Source: Luteimonas sp. (GTDB taxonomy: Bacteria > Pseudomonadota > Gammaproteobacteria > Xanthomonadales > Xanthomonadaceae). Taken from it: a stretch of 33,516 bases of DNA. The notes below the pieces were generated by a model, which made no database searches, had not been told where the DNA came from, and saw nothing but the letters and a program-made list of their open reading frames with translations. Location: positions 1-33,516 of the forward strand of contig JACMKK010000173.1 of the NCBI GenBank assembly GCA_014380115.1, written 5' to 3'. Every line of letters starts with the position of its first letter. Positions within the stretch are counted from its first letter, which is position 1. Shown in pieces: positions 10,101 to 17,190 of the stretch. The position numbers and the translations under genes are program-made.

Positions 10101-10194
10101 CGGCGATGGCGAGCGCCATGGCCGAACGCCTCGCCTCGCGGCTGGAACCCTTGTACGCCCGGCGACTCGCCGGCTGGCTTTGACGGATTGACAT
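7189..10194 (-). CDS. TonB-dependent receptor, Xanthomonas/Caulobacter polysaccharide class
   Basis: 1001 residues, normal for this class. The ATG at 10194 is preceded by GGAGGGAG and opens a long basic n-region and signal peptide ending SANAYA (cleavage near residue 40). A Gln/Asp/Ser/Ala/Lys linker with three QDSAK-like pentads follows, then a TonB box (DTVVVTG, 71-77). The plug holds SADTFVDSVTAEDIGALPDR and TETLSRIPGVTIDR. The remainder is a beta barrel ending in a C-terminal aromatic (AATLRVTF), as needed for Bam insertion. It should import oligosaccharides across the outer membrane with TonB-ExbB-ExbD energy. Its position at the head of the GH3-GH74-GH2-esterase genes suggests xyloglucan oligosaccharides as ligand. 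No anti-sigma-binding N-terminal extension is visible. Confidence 0.93.
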   Translation of the reverse strand: MSIRQSQPASRRAYKGSSREARRSAMALAIAVFLSANAYAQEAAEATADTEQDSAKQDSAKQDSKETKELDTVVVTGIRGAVYRAQDIKRSADTFVDSVTAEDIGALPDRSVTETLSRIPGVTIDRFLSAGDPEHPSAEGSGVQVRGMTQVRSELNGRDTFSANGGRAIGFQDVPSELMAGVDVYKNQKAEMIEGGLGGTVDLRTFKPFDFEGQRIGFSLSENYGNFVEKWKPSASALYSNNWDTNIGKVGFLIDVAHSELATRTDGMFVRPFFETDNTDVDGDGTNERLWLPRGADWRTLDFERERQGVYVALQWQPSDDVELHATGFQSRYDELWNEDAIFVGNDPTAVAIDTSQPFELDGNVFRSGRLVQPGDIPMGTDIRASNSKSKTTDFSLGLKWTLSDSTELTTDLQYVKAETRRLDSTVSLGVNVPYIDVNLTGGTPSVGIDEEFTGNPANYYWGFTMDHRDDNVADQVAWRADLKHSFDSGFFRAVKFGVRMTDRGATSRDTGYDWQPVFQPWQQPWAVPAGQLPGLDLNDQVNSSLTHLNTFDNFYRGDVNAPGSFFAPVLATALGFPDSYLAIHGAAAPYYTCCYGQITPRNIRDPQWSNVQNETTTAAYAMLDFAVDDMRLDGNVGVRAVRTENTAQGFLVYPNQAFAPYLGAGESESITASNSYTDILPSLNVRWEPVDDLIVRFAASKAIARPAFSDMQTYQVLSAAVEPGYTPPPGTTELPLDRLVLTGSSTDNPYLEPMKANQFDLSLEWYFDPDKGGMAWINFFHKDIKDYFRNQSRLVPYPGADGNEYEYLVTQTINTGEARIQGAEIGWNQFFDFLPAPFDGFGISANYTYIDSSTDVPDEDDAEPVDTDGSTFGDLPADGLSKNSYNVAAFYEKGPWQVRVAYNWRSEYLLSVGPNGYNGTNNNLDDEAIAWKLPVYSDEYGQLDASVFYSFNDNIKIGLEMNNLNNAEQRTIMDQNGAGRRVTSWYVNDTRYAATLRVTF
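10004..10048. repeat. 15-bp tandem repeat inside the receptor gene
   Basis: The 15-base unit CTGTCCTGCTTGGCG occurs at 10004-10018 and exactly again at 10019-10033. A third, imperfect unit begins at 10034. On the coding strand it encodes QDSAK-type pentads between signal peptide and TonB box. Being a multiple of three, copy change would lengthen or shorten the periplasmic linker without a frameshift. Confidence 0.8.
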
Positions 10195-10364
10195 GGCTGC
10201 TCCCTCCGGAGGAACTGGCGTTGCGTCGAGATGGTTAGAAGCTGGTGACCGAGTGGCGCGTGGCAAGGCTGGTGTTGGAGTCAATCGGTACGGGGCCATC
10301 CATGTCGTGCTGCTGTTACCGTCGCCGTCGCTGTCAATGTCGTGGGGCATGGTCCGCGCCGGCG

Positions 10365-10380
10365 ATGTTACCGCTAACAT
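10365..10380. promoter_or_regulatory. LacI-family-type operator upstream of the TonB receptor
   Basis: ATGTTA-CCGC-TAACAT is a 16-base inverted repeat with perfect 6-base arms, in an AT-richer pocket 171 bases before the receptor ATG. The TGTTA-nnnn-TAACA form is the usual operator of LacI-family sugar regulators; Caulobacter XylR sites look very similar. A possible half-site (TGTTACCG) lies at 10314. No LacI-family gene is present in the window. Confidence 0.6.
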
Positions 10381-10547
10381 ATTTGTTCGCAGCTTTGAGC
10401 TCGAACGGCGCCGGGCGCGTCGTGCGCGTACGCACGGGCACTCGACAGCGCGGCGATCGCGAGCGCGATGGCCGAACGCCGGGATCCACGGCTGGGGGAT
10501 TGGCGCGCCACCCGGTTGGCTGAGGGGTGGCTCTGGCGCGTTGACAT
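10374..10547 (-). pseudogene. Duplicated 5' end of a TonB receptor gene (RBS plus signal peptide), truncated
   Basis: An ATG at 10547 with GGAGGGAACAATC before it opens a 57-residue frame starting MSTRQSHPSANRV and continuing RRSAIALAIAALSSARAYAH. It is plainly a relative of the start of the intact receptor (MSIRQSQPASRRA, RRSAMALAIAVFLSANAYAQ). The match extends to the DNA, including the ribosome site and GGCCGAACGCC. Similarity ends after the signal peptide and the frame stops at 10374, on the LacI-type operator. It is best read as the remnant of a second receptor gene or a local duplication. A translated leader peptide is possible but unsupported. Confidence 0.65.
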
Positions 10548-10680
10548 GATTGTTCCCTCCCAGGAGCCATGGCGAACGGTGTCGAGTTCTGACCGGGCCG
10601 TGGCGCTCCCGACTTGTTGCCTCAAGCTGGCTTGCCGACTCCGCTCTACCGGCGGATACCTGGCGCTGGCGCCGTCCGTT

Positions 10681-10777
10681 GTGGAATACATTGTGGCTTC
10701 GGCCCGAGAATAGGTTGTCGTCGCCATGCCATACCAATGAAATATTCCACTTTAGCTATCTTCTTTTGGAATATATT
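10681..10777. promoter_or_regulatory. AT-rich regulatory segment with TGGAATA boxes after the LysR gene
   Basis: Between the LysR stop and the receptor leader an AT-rich stretch holds AATATTCCA (10741-10749) and TGGAATATATT (10767-10777), an inverted pair centred near 10758. A further TGGAATA lies at 10682-10688. The same GGAATA/TATTC element recurs beside the LysR start codon. It is a candidate LysR binding region for the receptor promoter. No convincing -35/-10 pair could be fixed. Confidence 0.4.
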
Positions 10778-10803
10778 CAGCGCGTCGACTACGGCTTCCT
10801 CGC

Positions 10804-11814
10804 TCAGTCTTCGCCCAGGTAGCCAAGGTCCTTCGCCTTGCCGCGGCGCAAGCCTTGCGGAGGCGGCAGTTCGGCGTAGAGCCGGCGCGCGGTGATGCGT
10901 AGCTGGTCGAGCACCCGCTGCCCGCCCGGCGAAAGCAGATGGTCGCGGCGGCGGATGATGCCGAAGGATTCGATGCTCACGCCCAGCTCGATCGGCAGCA
11001 CGGTCAGCATGTTCGCCTGCGTATACGGTGCGATCGAATCCACCGGCAGTGCCGTCAGCAAGTCGCTGTTGCGCAACAGGCTGGTGATCACCGGCAGCGC
11101 TGAGGTCTCGACGATGTTCTGCGGCCAGCGCAGGCCGCGTTCGAGGAACATCGCATCCATGCGCGAACGCAGCAGGCTGGCTGGGGGCGGCAGGATCCAG
11201 CCGAACTCGAGCAGGTCCGCGTGTTCGAGGCGGCGACGCCGCGTCAGCGGATGCCCGGCGCGGGCGATCAGCGAATGCGGCTCGTCGGCCAGGGGCTCGA
11301 AATCCAGCTCTGCCAGTCCATCCGGCCCGAGGATGCGGCCGATCACCATATCGAGCTGGCCGTCGACCAACCTCGCCACCAGCGGGCGGCTATAGTCCAT
11401 CTCGACGCGGATCAGCAGGTCGGGGAACTCGCGCTTGACCGCCGCAATCGCCTGCGGGACCAGGTTGGTGCCAGGGTTGACCACGGTGCCGATGGCCACC
11501 TGACCCATCTGCCCGCTGCGCAGCGCGGCGATCTCATCGTGGGCACGGCTGAGTTCGGTCAGTGCGGTGCGGGCATGACGCAGCAAGACCTGGCCATACC
11601 AGGTCGGCTCCACGCCACGCGCGTGGCGCTCGAACAGCTTGACCCCGAGCATGCTCTCCATCTCCGCCAGCAGCTTGGAGGCCGCCGGCTGGGTCATGCT
11701 GGCCGCCTCCGCCGCCCGCAGCACCGAGCCGTGCTCGGACAGATGCAGCAACAGCAGCAATTGCCGGGTCTTCAGTCGTGTGGCGTTCGCCCAGTTCGTG
11801 CCTGTCTGGCTCAT
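10804..11814 (-). CDS. LysR-family transcriptional regulator, GbpR-like
   Basis: 336 residues. The N-terminal winged helix-turn-helix is clear (TRQLLLLLHLSEHGSVLRAA, MTQPAASKLLAEMESMLGV, KLFERHARGVEPTWYG). The effector domain follows from about residue 100 (GQVAIGTVVNPGTNLVPQAI, QLDMVIGRILGPDG). The pattern EHGSVLRAAE...MTQPAASK...LFERHARGV is that of the GbpR/PcaQ branch; GbpR members respond to galactose-type sugars in other proteobacteria. Its position, divergent from a galactose catabolic operon and ahead of the polysaccharide receptor, fits control of both. ATG 11814 has AGGA about 7 bases upstream. The palindrome at 11828-11844 lies 13 bases before the start codon and suggests autoregulation. 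Effector and target assignment are inference. Confidence 0.9.
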   Translation of the reverse strand: MSQTGTNWANATRLKTRQLLLLLHLSEHGSVLRAAEAASMTQPAASKLLAEMESMLGVKLFERHARGVEPTWYGQVLLRHARTALTELSRAHDEIAALRSGQMGQVAIGTVVNPGTNLVPQAIAAVKREFPDLLIRVEMDYSRPLVARLVDGQLDMVIGRILGPDGLAELDFEPLADEPHSLIARAGHPLTRRRRLEHADLLEFGWILPPPASLLRSRMDAMFLERGLRWPQNIVETSALPVITSLLRNSDLLTALPVDSIAPYTQANMLTVLPIELGVSIESFGIIRRRDHLLSPGGQRVLDQLRITARRLYAELPPPQGLRRGKAKDLGYLGED

Positions 11815-11827
11815 GACGAGTCCTGAG

Positions 11828-11844
11828 TATTCTTCCGAGGAATA
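11828..11844. promoter_or_regulatory. Palindrome at the LysR / dehydrogenase divergent promoter
   Basis: TATTC-TTCCGAG-GAATA is a perfect 5-base inverted repeat with an inner TTCC-GA-GGAA palindrome, of the size and symmetry of LysR-family sites. A second short palindrome (GAAAATTTC, 11854-11862) and a GAATATA box (11870-11876) follow. The 294-bp space 11815-12108 otherwise holds no gene. Confidence 0.5.
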
Positions 11845-12108
11845 TCATATGACGAAAATTTCATTGGTCGAATATAGCTTTACCCCGCATCGTTATGCCA
11901 CGGCGGCTATACACCGCCACCGCAGCCCGACGCTCCCGTTGCCGCGCCGCGCAGGCGGCCAAAGCAGGCTCGCGGCTCGCCCGGCGCTACCGGGCGCAAG
12001 GCAGGCAACCGCAAGCTCAGGGGCAGGAGAAGCCGGCATGGTCAGGCAGGACGGCAACACAGACCGCCGAAGGGACCGTCTCTCCCGCCTGCATCCGCGG
12101 TGGGCGCC

Positions 12109-12858
12109 ATGAGCGGCCGCCTGCAGGACAAGGTCGCCATCGTCACCGGCGCCGCACGCGGCATCGGTGAGGCCACCGCGCAGTTGTTCGCGCAACACGG
12201 CGCGCACGTTTTCGGAATCGATCGCGATCCCGCCGACGCGCCCTCGCCGCAAGTGGAATACCTGCGGGCCGACATCACTGAAGTCGCCGCGATCGAATCG
12301 GCCATCGAACAAGTGCGCGCACGCCACGGCCGCATCGACGTGCTGGTCAACAACGCCGGCGGCGATGTCTTCTCCGACCCGCTGGCGCTGGCGGACGACG
12401 AGTGGGACCGCTGCCTGTCGCTCAACCTCAAGGGCGCGTGGAACGCGACGCGCGCGACATTGCCGTCGATGCTGGCGCAAGGCGCCGGCGCCATCGTCAA
12501 CATCGCCTCGGTGCATGCGCACAAGATCATCCCCGGCGCATTTCCCTATCCCGTCGCCAAGCACGGCTTGATCGGCCTGACCCGCGCGCTGGGCATCGAA
12601 TACGCGGCGCGCGGCATCCGCGTCAATTCCATCTCGCCGGGCCTGATCCTGGTGCCGCGCATCGAGGCTTGGTTCGCTTCGCAAGCGGATCCGGAAGCCA
12701 AGCGGCGCGAACAGACCGAATTGCTGCCGTGCAAGCGCATCGGCACGCCCGAGGAAGTCGCCTACACCGCGCTGTTCCTGGCCAGCGACGAGGCACGCTT
12801 CATCAACGCCACCGACATCCTGGTCGATGGCGGCCGTTCGCAGCTGTATCACGACTGA
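12109..12858 (+). CDS. Short-chain dehydrogenase, probable D-galactose 1-dehydrogenase
   Basis: 249 residues, classical SDR length. Rossmann motif TGAARGIG (13-20), NNAG (81-84), Asn106, Ser134 (NIASVHA), Tyr147 and Lys151 (YPVAK) complete the catalytic tetrad, and the C-terminal end has NATDILVDGG. It is the first gene of a five-gene plus-strand operon whose other members make the galactonate pathway. Oxidation of D-galactose (or L-arabinose/fucose) to the lactone is therefore the natural first step, although SDR substrate cannot be read from sequence. ATG 12109 is preferred because the protein then starts MSGRLQDKVAIVTGA; a GTG three codons earlier at 12100 is possible. The Shine-Dalgarno sequence is weak. 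Confidence 0.85.
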   Translation: MSGRLQDKVAIVTGAARGIGEATAQLFAQHGAHVFGIDRDPADAPSPQVEYLRADITEVAAIESAIEQVRARHGRIDVLVNNAGGDVFSDPLALADDEWDRCLSLNLKGAWNATRATLPSMLAQGAGAIVNIASVHAHKIIPGAFPYPVAKHGLIGLTRALGIEYAARGIRVNSISPGLILVPRIEAWFASQADPEAKRREQTELLPCKRIGTPEEVAYTALFLASDEARFINATDILVDGGRSQLYHD

Positions 12859-12898
12859 TTGAAGCCGCGATTGATTGAGACCGCGACTGAGGCTGCGC

Positions 12899-13540
12899 AT
12901 GACTCCCCCGCCCGACGACGCCATCGCTGACCTTACTTTCCGGCTGCCGCTGATCGCGATCCTGCGCGGCATCCGGCCGGATGAAGTGCATGCGCATGTC
13001 GACGCGCTGGTCGCAGAAGGCTACGACGCCATCGAGATCCCGCTCAATTCGCCGCAGTGGGCGCTCGGCATCGGCGACAGCGTGCGCAGCTTCGGCACAC
13101 AGGCCTGGATCGGCGGCGGCACCGTGCTGCGCGAGGAGGACGTCGATGCATTGCAGGCATTGGGAGCGCGCTTCATCGTCACGCCGAACACGCGGCCGGC
13201 GCTGATCCGGCACGCGGTCGCGTGCGGCCTGCAGGTCGTGGCGGGTTTCGCCACCGCCAGCGAGGCCTTCGCTGCGCTCGATGCGGGTGCGCAGGCGCTC
13301 AAGCTGTTTCCGGCTTCCAGCTACGGTCCCTCTCACGTGCGCGCATTGCGCGCGGTGCTGCCGCCGGTGCCGTTGTTCGTGGTCGGCGGCGTCAGTGCGG
13401 ATTCGCTGCCCGCTTTTCTCGCTGCCGGCTGCATCGGCGCCGGCATCGGCGGCGAACTGTACCGGCCGGGGCAGCCGCCCGAACTGACGCGGAACCACGC
13501 CCGGATATTCAAGCAGGTCTACATGGAAGCGACCCGATGA
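12899..13540 (+). CDS. dgoA: 2-dehydro-3-deoxy-6-phosphogalactonate aldolase
   Basis: 213 residues, a class I KDPG/KDPGal aldolase. Visible motifs are [22 protein letters not shown] (Glu46), [17 protein letters not shown] and the Schiff-base Lys135 in [12 protein letters not shown], ending with VVGGVSAD. It splits KDPGal into pyruvate and glyceraldehyde-3-phosphate, the last step of the De Ley-Doudoroff route. The start ATG 12899 lies 40 bases after the dehydrogenase stop. The gap holds a short imperfect repeat (TTGAAGCCGCGA / TTGAGACCGCGA). The stop overlaps the start of the dehydratase gene as ATGA. KDPG specificity cannot be excluded from sequence, but the neighbours argue for KDPGal. Confidence 0.9.
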   Translation: MTPPPDDAIADLTFRLPLIAILRGIRPDEVHAHVDALVAEGYDAIEIPLNSPQWALGIGDSVRSFGTQAWIGGGTVLREEDVDALQALGARFIVTPNTRPALIRHAVACGLQVVAGFATASEAFAALDAGAQALKLFPASSYGPSHVRALRAVLPPVPLFVVGGVSADSLPAFLAAGCIGAGIGGELYRPGQPPELTRNHARIFKQVYMEATR

Positions 13541-14685
13541 AGATCGTCCGCGCAGAAACCTTCCACGCCGCGCCGCGCTGGCTGTTCCTGAGGATCGAGA
13601 CCGACGACGGCGTCGTCGGCTGGGGCGAGCCGATCGTCGAAGGCCGCGCCGCGACCGTCGAGGCCGCCGTGCAGGAATTGTGCGAATACCTGATCGGCAA
13701 GAATCCCTCGCGCATCAATGACCTGTGGCAGACGCTGTACCGCGGTGGCTTCTATCGCGGCGGCCCGGTGCTGATGAGCGCCATCGCCGGTATCGACCAG
13801 GCGCTGTGGGACATCAAGGGCAAGACGCTGGGCGTGCCGGTTCACGAACTGCTCGGCGGCCGCGTCCGCGATCGCATGAAGACTTATCGCTGGGTCGGCG
13901 GCGACCGTCCCGCGGACATCATCGCGCAGATGAAAACGCTGCAGGCGCTAGGTTACGACACCTTCAAGTTCAACGGCACCGAAGAATTCGCCATGCTCGA
14001 CGGCCCGCGTGCAGTGGATGCGGCGGTGGAAAAAGTGGCGGAGATCCGCGCCGCGTTCGGCCACTCGATCAGCTTCGGCATAGACTTCCACGGCCGCGTC
14101 AGCATGCCGATGGCCAGGGTGCTGCTGCGCGAACTCGAACCGTTCCGTCCCCTGTTCGTCGAGGAACCGGTGCTGCCCGAGCAGTCCGAATACTATCCGC
14201 AGCTGGCGGCGGCGACCCCGATCCCGCTGGCCGCCGGCGAACGCATGTATTCGCGCTTCGACTTCAAGCGCGTGTTCGAGCGTGGTGGCTTGTCGATCGT
14301 GCAGCCGGACCTGTCGCACGCCGGCGGTATCACCGAATGCATCAGGATCGCCGCGATGGCCGAGGCCTACGACATCGCCCTCGCACCGCACTGTCCGCTC
14401 GGGCCGGTGGCGTTGGCGGCCTGCCTGCAGGTCGATTTCGTGTCATGGAACGCCGTGCTGCAGGAACAGAGCATCGGCATCCACTACAACCAGGGTGTCG
14501 ATCTGCTCGACTACGTGATCAACAAGCGCGACTTCGATTGCGTCGACGGCTACATCGCCGCGCTGCCTGGCCCGGGGCTGGGCGTGGAGATCGACGAGGA
14601 GCGGCTGCGTGCGGCGGCCGCGGACCCGCCGCATTGGCGCAACCCGGTCTGGCGGCATGCCGACGGCAGCATCGCCGAATGGTGA
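13537..14685 (+). CDS. dgoD: D-galactonate dehydratase
   Basis: 382 residues, the same length as Escherichia coli DgoD. As I recall that enzyme's key residues, they fall at identical numbers: metal ligands Asp183, Glu209 and Glu235, His185 in [13 protein letters not shown], and His285 in LAPHCPLGP. The enolase-superfamily capping domain opens the protein ([20 protein letters not shown]). The enzyme removes water from D-galactonate to give 2-keto-3-deoxygalactonate in the cytoplasm. It overlaps the aldolase gene by 4 bases, and its stop touches the start of the lactonase gene (TGATG). The frame is open far upstream inside the aldolase gene, but that extension is out-of-phase aldolase sequence. 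Confidence 0.95.
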   Translation: MKIVRAETFHAAPRWLFLRIETDDGVVGWGEPIVEGRAATVEAAVQELCEYLIGKNPSRINDLWQTLYRGGFYRGGPVLMSAIAGIDQALWDIKGKTLGVPVHELLGGRVRDRMKTYRWVGGDRPADIIAQMKTLQALGYDTFKFNGTEEFAMLDGPRAVDAAVEKVAEIRAAFGHSISFGIDFHGRVSMPMARVLLRELEPFRPLFVEEPVLPEQSEYYPQLAAATPIPLAAGERMYSRFDFKRVFERGGLSIVQPDLSHAGGITECIRIAAMAEAYDIALAPHCPLGPVALAACLQVDFVSWNAVLQEQSIGIHYNQGVDLLDYVINKRDFDCVDGYIAALPGPGLGVEIDEERLRAAAADPPHWRNPVWRHADGSIAEW

Positions 14686-15611
14686 TGGCGATGACCGAGC
14701 ACGCCGCTGCAAACGCCGAACCGGTACTCGCGGTCGACAGCCGCTGCGAACTGGGCGAATGCGTGCTGTGGTGCGAGCGGCGCGGGGCCTTGTTCTGGAC
14801 CGACATCGCGTCGGCGCGACTGTGGATGCACATGCCGGACAGCGGCGCCACACAGCATTGGGATCTGCCCGATCGTCTGGGCTGTTTCTCGCTGTGCGAC
14901 GACGGCCGGCTGCTGCTGGGTCTGGCGAAAGGCCTCTTCCTCACCGATCCTGACGGGCCACCGGGCACCTCCCTGGTGTTGCAGCATGTTGCCGACGTCG
15001 AGCGCGAACGCGACGACACGCGCATCAACGACGGCCGCAGCGACCGCCACGGCAACTTCGTGTTCGGCACCAAGGACGAACGCGACGGCAGCGCGTCTGG
15101 CGGCTACTACCAGTTCTCGTTTGCGCATGGCCTGCGCCGCCTCGCCCTGCCGGAGGCAGCCACTCCCAATTCCATCTGCTTCAGCGGCGACGGACGCACG
15201 ATGTACTTCTGCGACTCGCGCGAACCGGAAATCCTGCGTTGCGACTACGACGCGGATCGCGCCATGGTTTCCAATGTGCGCAGGTTCACGCGCATCGATG
15301 CCGCGGGCGCGTCGCCGGATGGTTCGATCGTCGACGCCGAAGGCTGTTTGTGGAACGCGCAATGGGGCGCCGCTCGCGTCGTGCGTTACCGGTCCGACGG
15401 CAGCATCGAACGCAGCGTGTCGATTCCGACGAAGAACCCGTCCTGCTGCACGATCGGCGGTGCCGCCTTCGACCAGCTCTACGTCACGACCGCACGCGAG
15501 GACCTGAGCGCGGACGAACTGGCGCGCATGCCGCATGCAGGCGGCGTTTACCGCATGCCGCTGGCGGACGTGCGCGGGATGCCGGAAAGCCGTACGGTGA
15601 CCGCGCCATGA
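14685..15611 (+). CDS. SMP-30/gluconolaconase-family sugar lactonase (probable galactonolactonase)
   Basis: 308 residues, a six-bladed propeller lactonase of the SMP-30/GNL family. Divalent-metal ligands correspond to Glu25 (LGECVLW), Asn162 (TPNSICFSGDG) and Asp212 (SPDGSIVDAEG); the spacing matches human SMP30 within one residue. RINDGRSDRHGNFVFGT is the usual substrate-loop motif. In this operon it should hydrolyse the galactonolactone made by the dehydrogenase. ATG 14685 shares its first base with the dehydratase stop; ATG 14679 and 14691 are in frame and also possible. The 3' end overlaps the kinase start as ATGA. Confidence 0.9.
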   Translation: MAMTEHAAANAEPVLAVDSRCELGECVLWCERRGALFWTDIASARLWMHMPDSGATQHWDLPDRLGCFSLCDDGRLLLGLAKGLFLTDPDGPPGTSLVLQHVADVERERDDTRINDGRSDRHGNFVFGTKDERDGSASGGYYQFSFAHGLRRLALPEAATPNSICFSGDGRTMYFCDSREPEILRCDYDADRAMVSNVRRFTRIDAAGASPDGSIVDAEGCLWNAQWGAARVVRYRSDGSIERSVSIPTKNPSCCTIGGAAFDQLYVTTAREDLSADELARMPHAGGVYRMPLADVRGMPESRTVTAP

Positions 15612-16492
15612 TCGCCATCGACTGGGGCAGCAGCAGCCTGCGCGCCTACCGCCTTGGCGACGACGGCGCCATCCTCGACCAACGCCGTGCCGACGTCGGC
15701 GTGCTGTCTTGCGACGGGCGCTTTGCCGATGTCCTCGCCCGCCACCTCGACGGCTGGGACGACGCGCGCATCATGATGTGCGGCATGGTCGGCGGTCGTG
15801 GCGGCTGGATGGAGGTGCCGTACGTGGAATGCCCGGCTGGCGAACACGAGATCGCAGCCGCGATTGCTCCACTCGAGAATGGTCCGACGATATTCGCAGA
15901 GCGCGACCTGCGGATCGTTCCGGGCATGATCGATCGCGGCTCCTCGCCGATCGCCGACGTGATGCGCGGCGAAGAGACGCAGATCATCGGCCTGCTCGAC
16001 AGCCTGGTCGAGGGCGTCCACACCATCTGCCTGCCGGGCACGCACAGCAAATGGGTCCAGGTGCGCGATCACGCGGTCTCGTCCGTCCGTACCGCGATGA
16101 CGGGCGAGGCCTACGCGCTGTTCCGTACCCATAGCGTGCTGGCGCGGTTGATGGCGATGGAGGATCCGCCTTTCGATGCCGCGGCTTTCGACGACGGGTT
16201 GCAACGCAGCGGCGATGCGGGCGGGCTGCTGCACCACCTATTCGGCATCCGCACGGCAGGGCTGCTCGGACGCCTGTCGGATACGCAGTCGCCCTCGTAC
16301 CTGTCGGGATTGCTGATCGGCCACGAAATCCGCGCACAGGCGCCGCGTCCGCAATGCGTGCACCTGATCGGCAACGATCGCCTGCTGACTGTCTACGCCC
16401 ACGCGCTGGCAGCGTTCGGCATCGAAGTCCGGCGCCATTCCGAGGATCTCGCGGCCATCGGCCTGCATCGCCTGGCACGCGTGATGGCGTAG
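15608..16492 (+). CDS. dgoK: 2-keto-3-deoxygalactonate kinase
   Basis: 294 residues, usual DgoK length. The N-terminus MIAIDWGSSSLRAYRL is the family's phosphate-binding start. Further family segments are MCGMVGGRGGWMEVPYVECP, GEETQIIGLL, CLPGTHSKWVQV and SYLSGLLIGHEI. It phosphorylates 2-keto-3-deoxygalactonate to KDPGal with ATP, the step before the aldolase. It is last in the operon and joined to the lactonase by ATGA. The five genes cover every enzymatic step from galactose to pyruvate plus glyceraldehyde-3-phosphate, but no sugar permease is linked. Confidence 0.93.
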   Translation: MIAIDWGSSSLRAYRLGDDGAILDQRRADVGVLSCDGRFADVLARHLDGWDDARIMMCGMVGGRGGWMEVPYVECPAGEHEIAAAIAPLENGPTIFAERDLRIVPGMIDRGSSPIADVMRGEETQIIGLLDSLVEGVHTICLPGTHSKWVQVRDHAVSSVRTAMTGEAYALFRTHSVLARLMAMEDPPFDAAAFDDGLQRSGDAGGLLHHLFGIRTAGLLGRLSDTQSPSYLSGLLIGHEIRAQAPRPQCVHLIGNDRLLTVYAHALAAFGIEVRRHSEDLAAIGLHRLARVMA

Positions 16493-16732
16493 CGGGCACT
16501 TGCAGCCCGAGTTGCGTCCCAGCGAATTTCGAGTCGGTACCCCTTCCGTTCCCGCGTTGCAGAATTGAAGGCGCGCAGCGCCTACGAATTCCTCAACGCA
16601 TGCTGCGCACGGAGCTGGGCTTGAAGTAGCGCGAACGTTGCTGGCGACGGGGAATTCCGGTTCAGCTCGAAGGCAACGCGTGGCCGCTTCCGACCCACGA
16701 ACTTGTGAAGCGGATAAACGGCTTGTCCGCGT
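16493..16732. other. Convergent intergenic space, no gene seen
   Basis: 240 bp between the ends of the kinase and MAPEG genes. It contains a small perfect hairpin, GGCGC-GCA-GCGCC (16570-16582), without a T-run. I see no coding signature or clear terminator. Confidence 0.5.
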
Positions 16733-17137
16733 TCAATGCATACCGCCGAGCTCGAGCAGGATCGCAGCGGAAGCCGCCGCGACGACGAGCACGGTCGCGC
16801 CGCCCCCGAACTGCCGCAACGGCGATTGGGCAAGCGATCGGTTGAGCGCGTACGCGCTGGCAAGGCGTGCGGCGACCAGGGCCCCGCCCAAGGCGTGTAC
16901 GACGAGCGAGTGCGTGCCCAATGCCTCCCCGAACGCGATGACGATCAAGGCAAGTGGCACCTGTTCCGCAAAGTTGGCATGCGCGCGGATCGCTTGCGCC
17001 AGCTTGGCGATGCCGCCATCGCCACTGTCAATGCCGCTGCGGACCCGATTCACGATGACATTGATGGTGAGCGCCGCGCCAAGCAGGCCGAGAATGGCCG
17101 CATAGAGGGCACTGTCGATCGGAGTCGTTGCATTCAT
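16733..17137 (-). CDS. MAPEG-family membrane protein
   Basis: 134 residues with four predicted membrane helices (about 10-30, 55-75, 80-95, 108-130). RAHANFAEQVPLALI is the MAPEG-family motif in the second helix region, and the total length is typical. MAPEG proteins include membrane glutathione transferases and related enzymes of lipid or peroxide detoxification. The bacterial members of this YecN-like kind are mostly uncharacterised. ATG 17137 has AGAGG 8 bases upstream. It follows the peroxiredoxin gene by only 53 bp on the same strand, so the two probably share a transcript and a role in peroxide defence (inference). Confidence 0.85.
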   Translation of the reverse strand: MNATTPIDSALYAAILGLLGAALTINVIVNRVRSGIDSGDGGIAKLAQAIRAHANFAEQVPLALIVIAFGEALGTHSLVVHALGGALVAARLASAYALNRSLAQSPLRQFGGGATVLVVAAASAAILLELGGMH

Positions 17138-17190
17138 GCTGAAAACCTCTGGTTGTGCCGCGGATGCGTGGAGAGTGTTCTCGCCCCGGA

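Noticed and set aside
7759-10191. Long plus-strand open frame (about 810 codons) opposite the TonB receptor
   Set aside because: Antisense to a receptor with full motifs; the product is His/Val/Gly-rich with no domain.
12858-12898. Short repeat TTGAAGCCGCGA / TTGAGACCGCGA between dehydrogenase and aldolase genes
   Set aside because: Only two imperfect 12-base copies; no structure or regulatory meaning can be argued.
13057-13536. Open frame running from the aldolase gene into the dehydratase as one long protein
   Set aside because: The upstream part is out-of-phase aldolase sequence; dehydratase length and residue numbering fit the start at 13537 exactly.
16570-16582. GGCGC-GCA-GCGCC as terminator of the galactose operon
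   Set aside because: A five-base stem without T-run in GC-rich DNA is expected by chance.
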